From Agrypnia vestita (lineage: Eukaryota > Arthropoda > Insecta > Trichoptera > Phryganeidae), in the NCBI GenBank assembly GCA_016648135.1, contig JADDOH010023087.1:1-64000 (forward strand): a stretch of DNA of 64,000 nt, read 5' to 3'. The notes under the pieces are model-generated. The model had not been told where the DNA came from, searched no databases, and was given only the letters and a program-made list of their open reading frames with translations. This document shows, one piece after another, positions 55,921 to 64,000 of this stretch. The translations under genes and the position numbers were made by a program. Within the stretch, counting starts at the first letter, position 1. Every line of letters begins with the position of its first letter.

Positions 55921-57110
55921 TTCTTCAATATGTTGATATTTGTCTGTTTTTTTTACATTCTCTGATAGATTATTGTATTCCTTTAGCCCTTTGCAATGCC
56001 AACAGATTATTATATTTATTTTCTTTCTATTTGGAAGTCCTTGTATGTAATTTTATTTTTGATGTACCTATTAGCATATTTAAGTATTTTGGCATTCTAT
56101 CATAAATTTTTTTATGACAATTTTAGTTTAATTTAGCTTTATTCCTTGTTTTGTAGTGAAACAATTTACCTACATTTTTTTTAATATTAGAGTATCTATT
56201 TCTCCTTAGAATGATTATCTTCGCTTTGATTTGTTGAATTTGCATTTTATAACGATTCTTTCGTTAGGTAGGTACTTGAGTATAAAATACTTAGTGGAGC
56301 AATATTGAACACGAGGAGCAATATTATTGATTATTGATTATTATTATGGCTGTTTCTCGAGTCAATTTTGGTCTTATTCTTCCGAAGAATCTCATAGGTA
56401 CTTTTTCTTGCAATTTTCTTAGTTACGTTTCCAACGCGTTTTTATAACGATAATTTAGAGTAGGTAGGTATACGATTATTCCCAAATATTTTATTGAATC
56501 GAGCATTTCTTTTTCTTCTTAATAATTTTACACATTGCCAACATGAAATACTTGATTGATTGGATGTTCATTATTTCACTGAAGCAAGTTAAACCGTACG
56601 ACGTAACTCGACTCAAACAAAGCATTTTCTTTAAGTAGGTACATAGGTACCTACCTATCTGTCTAGTCACGCACAATACGACATGCCGGCGTTCTCACAC
56701 GATGAAATATATTCTTTCTTGTTTCTTTTTGAAAAAGGAATATCATAACAGTAATTATCGGTCATTGGTCGCCGCCATTAAGCACGACGCGCAGGTACCT
56801 ACCCAAATAATAACTGTCAATATTATCACGAAATGGCTAGCCGCCATTTTGCGACCATTTTGATTTCCTGTCATCGCCTTCGATAACTGTCATTCTCGAT
56901 GGCAGCGTTGGCCATTAGAGGAGGCAGTTAAACAACATTGCCATAATGTAATTGACCCTTTAAGAAGTGCTTAGTCTTTGATTTAGTGGTGTGGAATTTC
57001 CTCGTATGTGGCCGCAACGACAGGTGCCCGCCATAATATTATAGTCGTGGATTTATGAAAGGAAGTGAATGCGTAGAATATTTTGTGGGCACTTTTAAGT
57101 ACCTACGTAC
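55921..57110. other. Spacer; GCCGCCATT motifs near 56.77-56.85 kb
   Basis: GCCGCCATTA (56771-56780) and CCGCCATTTTG (56841-56851) match the YY1/Pleiohomeotic core in a GC-mixed patch. No transcript is evident. Confidence 0.3.
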
Positions 57111-57380
57111 AGGGTGTCCCACAGCTAGTAGCAAAAACTTGACCTGCTGTGGATTCCTGTCTTGAAAATGACCTGATTATCAATTGTCATGGAGATATGC
57201 AATTTTTTTCTGAATATTTTTTACTTATTTTTTGCAAAAAGTCTATCATTACAGTAACTTATTTATGAAAAATTCATTCGCTTTTATACAAGTCAAATAA
57301 AATTATAAAAACCTTGCAAAATTGAAAATATAATTTTTTTACAAGGTTTTTATCATTTTATTTGAGTTGTATTCAAGTAT
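57111..57380 (+). mobile_element. ACAGGGTGTC-family element end with internal foldback
   Basis: Starts ACAGGGTGTCCCACAGCTAG, like the MITE at 37.2 kb. From ~57277 to 57377 there is an imperfect hairpin (TACAAGTCAAATAAAATTAT against ATCATTTTATTTGAGTTGTA). No right end of the ACAGGG type is seen. Confidence 0.5.
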
Positions 57381-59030
57381 GTATTTTGACCTCTGCACCA
57401 ACAAACTACTCAACTTCAACAAAATGAAAATAATGATTATTATACTTTAAAAAAACATTTTCAGAACTGCTGATTTCGATTATTTAATTGTATTGTGTCT
57501 TAAATATATGCTGAATTTAGCTCGCATTGCCAAACTACCTATCGCCTTTTTTCTTTTTTGACTTTTAACTATTGCACATAGAAAATTCGTTTTGTTAGGT
57601 TTCTTTGTTTACGACATAAATAGGTTAATATTTTTGATTAACTAATTATTTTGAAAAACTTTAAAAGTAAAATAAAAGAAAACTTTATATTAAGAGTTAT
57701 ATGCTGTTCCGCGAAGATCATTATGACCTTGTCCTTTCCTTATTCTACCTACAACGCTACAGCCAAAAGATATATATAATATAAGATATATAACATTAAT
57801 TACCTTCGTCGATGCTATTTCACGTTTATTCTGGATGTATTTATAAACATTTAATATAATTTCCTTGCTTTGTCCGCAAAAGGTCTTCCTCTTCCTCTAT
57901 TCGTAGTCTCAGGCATGCTCACCGTATTTTTCTTTAACTAACAAGCGTGCGCCCGCCTCGAGCGTTTGATACGTACTAAAAGTTTTATTGCTAGTCTGTC
58001 AAAACATGACTCTGGCATTCTTATCTGGCTGACGCTCTGCATTCACTTATAATTTGTTCACTACTCATTCACTACTAGGTAGGTATTTAAGGGATGTTAC
58101 CTATTAAACGCCCTGAGAATTAACTGGCTGAGACTCTTAGGTAAGTACTTGTGTGTTATGAAAACGATATTGATTAAAGATTAATTCTAGTTAATATTTT
58201 ATAGATAACATTAACTTATTCCGTTCATTTGATATTTATTTATGTCTCGCCCAATTTGACTATAGGATGATCGACGCACTTGTACACCTATCTATTGAGT
58301 AATCGAGATTGTTATCGCGAGACTCCACCCGAGCTATCGCTGGACTGAGTCACTGCACAAACGTGGATTATCATCACTTCGAATCAAGTAATTTCAATCA
58401 CCAATCCACATTCCACATTAAATCGCATTTAATTCTGGCGCCAGGCTATGTGCCTATACATTCAGGGAGCAACCAAGCCATTCTAACAATACTTTTTAGC
58501 TTCGAAATTAAACAGTTAAAAAATATATTAAAAAATGATAACTTTGTTTACTTTCACTATTTGTTTATAACGATTAGAACGTTTTCGATGTTAACGCAAC
58601 ATCTTCAGTAATTTTACTAATACTTAACTTAGGTCGGGTGGAGATTAGAGTCGGGTGGGTATGTGGGCGTGGTCATTAGGCGCAGAAGAGGGGACTTAAT
58701 AAACAGAGTTTGAATATTGATTACATTTTTGTTACTATTGATAGTTAAGTAATATAAAATACAATTAGTTAACCACATAATTTCTAACACATATATTATT
58801 TAAATATACATATTGCTATGATTATTTACCTCTGATGTAAAATATTGCCACTGAACCAACAAACTTACCATCACGGTGTTTCCCCACAGGGGTAGACAGA
58901 CACCACTTATGCCTCATCCACTTTCATATTGTCTGGTCATGCCAGGTCTTTCGTGGACGCCCTCTGTTCCTGATGTCTCCGACATTCGCCACATTTCTTT
59001 CCTATCTTCTCTTCGCTTATACGTTTCACA
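57381..59030. other. AT-rich spacer
   Basis: A frame at 58309-58611 shows no domain. 58.86-59.0 kb (CCCCACAGGGGTAGACAGAC and following) may be a LINE fragment but I cannot assign it. Confidence 0.3.
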
Positions 59031-59063
59031 TGATCAAGCTATCTCAGCGAGATAGCTTGATCA
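59031..59063. repeat. Perfect 15-bp-arm hairpin
   Basis: TGATCAAGCTATCTC, loop AGC, GAGATAGCTTGATCA. The very tight loop would allow cruciform formation; it is followed by a CTATCTAC run. Confidence 0.75.
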
Positions 59064-59628
59064 CCTATCTACCTATCTACTATGCTACAGCCAGCATTAC
59101 ATTCACTTCTAATTTGTTCATTCCTCATTCTATCGAACAAATGAAATAAAAATACACATTCAGAATATTTTGAGCATGTTAAAAATTTTCAACAACACAA
59201 AACTGGATTTTATACCCGGAGAAACATCGTTAATCAAGATACAGAAGGAAAGACTTTCATACCTACTTTCGCATATAAAAAATAGCTTCGTCTCTATGGG
59301 ACATCTGTAATATATCTATCTAAAAATACATAGGTTTAGAAAATACTTCTTGATGCATTATAAAGAAAAACATGAATAATTCTTTACTAAGAACGCATAA
59401 TTACGTAAAGAGATGACACATTATGAATCATTCAACAATCGTAACAAGATACCGATCAAGTATTATTTAATGTCACTCATCGTATGGCATACAGATGTAG
59501 ATACCTACCTACACATGAATTTTTCACTATCAGATTCAGATATATAAACATTCAATGCGTTACATTTTTTTTGTGTCTTTCGGCCGTATTCTGAAAATAA
59601 CAAAAGTGTTATTTGGTGATTCTTCCTA

Positions 59629-59745
59629 GGGATGCAACGATACGCACTTTTGCCGATACGATACCAATACCGATATTTGTAAAAAAAGTATCGACTATAC
59701 CGATACTGCTACCGATGCGGACAGCGAATATTTCAAAAGGTGTAA
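59629..59745 (+). mobile_element. hAT-like element end (TAGGGATGCAACGATAC)
   Basis: Terminal TAGGGATGCAACGATACG with repeated CGATAC half-sites, a common hAT subterminal pattern. No right end found. Confidence 0.5.
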
Positions 59746-59803
59746 AAAAATTGTGGGTTTAGATTAGGAACAAACGAAATTATTTGTATACGTTCAGATT
59801 ATG

Positions 59804-59965
59804 AGTAGCTTGTTGGTGTAGTTGTCATAACGCTCGCCTAGTGATCTGGCAGTTCGAGCTCCATTTTAGGACACCAGCAATTTAGTCCTATTTTCATATC
59901 ACAGGCTCTTGGCTTAGTCTGAGAATAGTAAGAATATTGATGCGACACGTATTCCGTGTTCGGAA
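59804..59965 (+). mobile_element. tRNA-derived SINE
   Basis: GTAGCTTGTTGGTGTAGTTG head, a degenerate B box (CAGTTCGAGCTCC), body TTTAGTCCTATTTTCATATC, and end ATTGATGCGACACGTATTCC. Confidence 0.8.
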
Positions 59966-60199
59966 TGAAAGTATGAAACGCGGGGATTCCCTGAGCGTGG
60001 ATAAATTGTGCCACGTTTAAACATGAACGAATTAAGCGCGAAGATGGCGCGTTTACACGTGGATTATCTATATTGCGAAATTCAAAATGTATCGGTTAAT
60101 TAATATCGCCGATTGAAAAAGTGGTAAATGTAAAAAAAAAAATGAGAGTTGGGCTAACCAATCACCAAAATTTTCTTGTTTTCAACATACGGCCGTTTG

Positions 60200-62880
60200 A
60201 CACATTTTTATGTAGGTACCTACCTAGTCTAAATAAAAAAAAGTCAAAGATCTTTTGTATCCATGTTAACTGTCACCCTCTTTGAATGCTTAATAATGTG
60301 AGATTTTATTTAAAGATGCGCCAATCGGGCGGATCCCCCTGAATATTTCAGCCAATAGGCGTTCTGTATTTTTGTATAGATATGTAATGCAAATTAACCT
60401 TTGGGTGGAGAGGGCTTAAACGAGTTTTGGTGTTGTAAGTACAATGCAAAATCTCAATGGTGGAAAACTATTTGTGAGGACGAGACACACCAGGGGTTTC
60501 GAAGCCAATGATGATAATTCAGAATCAAAATACATCATTTTATGTGTAATAATGGCCGTCACCAAAGCTGGCGGGACCTATTACCTACGGGGATTATAAA
60601 TTTTAAAAAATGCATAATCTTCTACGTAACAATGTCCGTCACTGGCGCCTCCAGATGGCGCGAGATTAAGTGCGAATTACGGAACAGATCTCCAGTTAAA
60701 TTCGTGTTCAGTGATTTAGTTAATTAAAAAACTTTGTAATTAATAAAATATAGTTAATAAAAATTAACTTTGTTTTCCCACTTAAATATTGAAAAATATC
60801 AACATGTTCCAGAGCCCATGGCCCCTTCGTCAGGATACAATGTATACTAACAAATAAAAAATAAAAAATTGAAGTATAGACAATCAAAATATAAAGTTTA
60901 TTTGTGGGAAATTAATAATAATTGAGTACCTACTAATGTGAAAACAAATTTAAAAGATAACTATTTGTAAAAAAGACCTGGTCATTTATATTATCCAATT
61001 TTCTACTAACATTTTTTCTTATTTTCAAAACTGTAATTCTGTATAATTTTTATGTAAAATTTGTAAACCCTTCTTAATATGAAAATAATGATCTATAGCC
61101 AAAAGTTGATTAGCAAATTCGGAATAAGTATTGCTACTTAAATTTAATTTTTTTCAAGTGTTAGATTAGTCTCCCACGGTCACAATTCCATGATAATACT
61201 TAACATCCTGTAAGAATTTGGCTTGGGAAATGTTTACATATAACGTCGTTAGGAGCACCCCTTCTAAATCAATTCCGTTGCATCCCTTCTTTCAGAATAC
61301 TTTTCATTAATAAAAATAAAAGGGAAGTAATCACGATGCACAACTAAGGTACCTACACATACACACATTCAAACGGAAATGCATTAAAACATTTTCATTT
61401 GTCCACTCAATACACCTGTCCTTAGGGTTGTCAAATCACAGTTTCCTAGCAACGCGTGAAACACAAAAGGCGATAAAGTATTTTTTTAAATCACTGTACA
61501 TTTCAAGTGATTCACGCCGGCTTAAAATGGCAGTAGTCATATGTGTTTTGTGTGTAATTAGTGATGGTATTATGACCGGTTTCACAATAACCGTTATTTT
61601 AGATTTATACCTATGTGATTGTATCGATAATTGATAACTGATTTATCGCAATTCGACGGAAAATCATACATACTAGAAAACAATTATATCTCAGTTACCA
61701 ATCGTCGATAGAAATCTCAAATAACTGTAGACCTCTTTCTAGATTTTTGACCCTTTTCCCGTGATCTAATCGAGCTGAAACTTTGCAAGCAGACTCGTGG
61801 CGACGATCAAGATCTATCAAATTTTCGTTAAAAAAAAATCATAGTACAATTTCGGATTTTTAGAAATTTTAATGTTTTTTCAAATTGGAATCATTACAAA
61901 AGTTTGATTAGTAGCAACGGACGGCCCGATAACGTCGCAGAATATTTTCTAAATTTGAATTACTCCGTCGGTGTATATAATAGGTACTTCACTACGAATT
62001 TCGAAAATCTAAATTGACTGACAAATGTTTTTAGAATTTAATCTTCAAAGCATGAAGTTTTTTATGAAAGCTCAAAACATCTGACATTTTAGAAATATAT
62101 TAAATTACTCCAAGTTGAGTGTTATGTTATATGTTTTAATTCGTCTTTAATTGTTGTCATATTTTACAAAGAAAGAAGGTATAAAAAAACTCGGTTTTTA
62201 TGGGTTACTTTTTTTCACATTCAATCACTTACCATTGTTCAGTCTTAACATTGTTTGTTGCTTGCTACTATTCATTAATTAATTCAAAATAATTAACTTA
62301 AAAATATATTATCTAACTTTGTTCTTAATATCTATGAATCTTTTTAATTGGTCTATGAAATGAACACTATGATTTTACATTATATGTTTAAAAAATATAT
62401 GTTAAGATTCCTTAATAAATAAATAAATAGTAATTTTATTCGACGCCTAAAAAACGAAATTACATGGCTAAATTATAATAGGGCTCAGCAAAGATGCGAA
62501 CCGTGTTCCATGATTTTTCATTTTCATTTCAAAATTTTATTTTGCAAATAATTATCAACAGCCTACAACGAAGACATACTTCACACCGTTACGCAACTAT
62601 TGGTGAAGAGCTTATCGGAATCCCATGGAGCGACGAATGTACAACGTGAATTAAATTATTCGTGAAGCCCTCTAATGGCGATCTAATTCGATAACTTAAT
62701 TCGCTCGACTGGATGCGCACATTTAATTTATAAATGCGGTTCTTAATGTTGTCTCGAGAGTCTAAAAACAATGTCCCTCGAACAGTCCACATAAATCTAG
62801 AATCAATTACCCCATTCTCGAAGAAACCATAAATTACTAGAAATATGGAGAAACATGTCGAACATTCGCGAAACCAGTAT
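60200..62880. other. AT-rich spacer; short duplicated segments at 60.5-60.66 kb
   Basis: TAATAATGGCCGTCACCAAAG and ACAATGTCCGTCACTGGCG lie ~85 bp apart as a diverged direct repeat. No coding region is supported in the rest. Confidence 0.35.
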
Positions 62881-62885
62881 TTATG

Positions 62886-62893
62886 TATAAAAG
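62886..62893 (+). promoter_or_regulatory. Candidate TATA box
   Basis: TATAAAAG in less AT-biased sequence; CAGGCAGAGTTG lies ~25-30 bases on as a possible start region. No downstream coding exon was identified before a MITE at 63017. Confidence 0.3.
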
Positions 62894-63016
62894 CGACGAC
62901 AAACGCGCACGCAGGCAGAGTTGTTAATTGTGACATTTAGGCCATCCCATAGACACCAGCGGCGATTCAGTGTGTCTAGCGAGTGCGACCAGCGACAGTA
63001 AATTAAGAGAAGTATC

Positions 63017-63170
63017 TATAGGTCTTTTCATATATTATGAGCTTGCAATTGAGTTAGTGTGGGTACAGTGCGTAATACGCGCATTGTTTCGTTATGTCAA
63101 GTTCACGGATACGAGAGGGGCGTATTAAACCACACTAACTCAATTGCAAGCTTATATGAAAAGACTTATA
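63017..63170. mobile_element. 154-bp MITE with ~40-bp inverted repeats
   Basis: Left GTCTTTTCATATATTATGAG then CTTGCAATTGAGTTAGTGTG; the right end is its inverse apart from a 5-base insertion. Ends abut TATA on both sides, consistent with a TA target (mariner-type MITE). Confidence 0.85.
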
Positions 63171-63375
63171 CAGGCGTTTGGAAATAAGTGCGACCACAGA
63201 TGTGCGAATATCCTTGGAAAATGAATATAACATGTTCCACAGACGAGTAATTAAGCGTGAAATATTGTGAATTAAAGAATTGTACTCAAATTAAATTCTT
63301 GTCCAGTAAAACATTGCGTAATAAATAAAACATAATTAATTTTTAAGTGCTTCATTTGCGTTTTTTTTTAAACAT

Positions 63376-63496
63376 TTTTCATAGCATAATAAGCTAAGCA
63401 AATAGGACTAACTTGCTGGTGTCTTGGAATGTGGCTCGAACCACCGACCATCAATCACAAGGCGAGCGTCACGACCACTACACCAACAAGCTACTC
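63376..63496 (-). mobile_element. tRNA-derived SINE, 3' part shortened
   Basis: On the minus strand the head GTAGCTTGTTGGTGTAGTGG is followed by a changed B box (GGTTCGAGCCAC) and CAGCAAGTTAGTCCTATTTG. The 3' portion differs from other copies. Confidence 0.8.
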
Positions 63497-63499
63497 GAT

Positions 63500-64000
63500 T
63501 GATCATTGGGTAATTTTTTCTTTAATCGTACGTGTCATAGAGAATTTTATGATATGCCTGTATTCAAAGCTATGCACGCCTCATTGAAAAACCCTGAATA
63601 TGTTTTTTTAAATACAAATTAATTAAAGGTGTTGAATGATCTCCAAGCTACCAATATAAACTGGAGTTTGCGACATTTGGTAATGTGAGACTCCAATACA
63701 ACAGTAGCCGATGACACTTTTACCGATTCCCACGCAACTCTTGGTCTATTTTCCTTCGTCAGGGTGGATGGCCGTCACGTCGGGAAGAGAGGATTTAAGT
63801 GCGAAGAGTATCAACGCACCCCTATAATTATTCTGGAAATGCAACGGCCATTTTCACTCAAAATAATGCCGTAAATATTCACGCACGCTTAAGTGTTATA
63901 CGGGTGTACCAGAGCTAGCAGCAGAAACACGGCCGGTAGATTCCTGCCTATGTTATGAATCTAAAATGTTCAAACAACCACGTTTGCATTGTTTTTTACA
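63500..64000. other. Spacer; ACAGGGTGTC-family end at the window edge
   Basis: From ~63901 GGGTGTACCAGAGCTAGCAG and CAGAAAC resemble the left end of the repeats at 37.2 and 57.1 kb; the copy runs out of the window. Confidence 0.4.

Larger units (their letters stand above)
59581..60193. mobile_element. GGCCGTATTCTGAA-family element with nested inserts
   Basis: Left CGGCCGTATTCTGAAAATAA then GTTATTTGGTGATT; right inverted CGGCCGTATGTTGAAAACAA then TTTTGGTGATTGG. Inside lie a hAT-like end (TAGGGATGCAACGATACG, 59629 on) and a SINE. Confidence 0.6.

Noticed and set aside
62589..62936. 115-codon minus-strand frame with a signal-like start
   Set aside because: No family resemblance; it overlaps a possible plus-strand promoter and shows no splice or stop conservation cue.

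Overview
This window is eukaryotic, intron-containing and AT-rich. It looks like part of an insect genome, most likely a moth or butterfly (Lepidoptera). The reasons are a complete inscuteable-type gene with arthropod-like exon structure, a mori-like mariner transposon, tRNA-derived SINEs, LINE 3' ends with AATA-type tails, an RTE-like repeat with the 'CTTCGCCCGCG' motif, and many small inverted-repeat DNA transposons. The species assignment is inference; no database was consulted.

Region by region. 1-5 kb: the 3' part of a Ty3/gypsy-type LTR retrotransposon (reverse transcriptase, RNase H, integrase) with a broken integrase, then a long non-coding tail made of degenerate ~72-bp repeats and G-run tracts. 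5-15 kb: no convincing gene. It holds a series of tandem arrays (41 bp, 108 bp, ~76 bp and a striking ~64-bp minisatellite with an embedded ATC microsatellite) and a TTTA-rich low-complexity block. 15-20 kb: a full-length mariner with an intact 339-residue transposase, SINEs and a LINE 3' end. 20-28.8 kb: a minus-strand C2H2 zinc-finger locus. A three-exon gene can be assembled with consistent splice phases (475 aa, 11 fingers). Around it lie a dead finger exon, decayed fingers beyond the stop codon and a further possible finger relic.

28.8-42.9 kb: small DNA transposons and then the main gene, a minus-strand homologue of inscuteable (insc). Its eight coding exons join in phase to give 1,213 residues: a long disordered N-terminal part, the LGN/Pins-binding segment, an armadillo-like region and a C-terminal PDZ ligand (ESYV). 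Inscuteable links the Par complex to Pins/LGN during spindle orientation in asymmetric division. Several introns carry transposon pieces, and a MITE-like element begins 49 bp after the stop codon, so it probably supplies the 3' UTR.

43-64 kb: no confident host gene, but dense transposon strata. These are a Tc1/mariner transposase relic, a palindrome-ended element, an RTE-like repeat, a Harbinger transposase relic next to a 1.6-kb non-autonomous hAT with a perfect 8-bp target duplication, an internally deleted sister of the 16-kb mariner, an element with a MADF-domain relic and TTAA flanks, a LINE C-terminal piece, a large foldback element and more SINEs. A TATA-containing stretch near 62.9 kb may be a promoter. 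I found no clear novel multi-gene system. The most unusual items are the minisatellite arrays, the zinc-finger exon dynamics, the MITE at the insc 3' end, an intronic hairpin and the MADF-bearing element.
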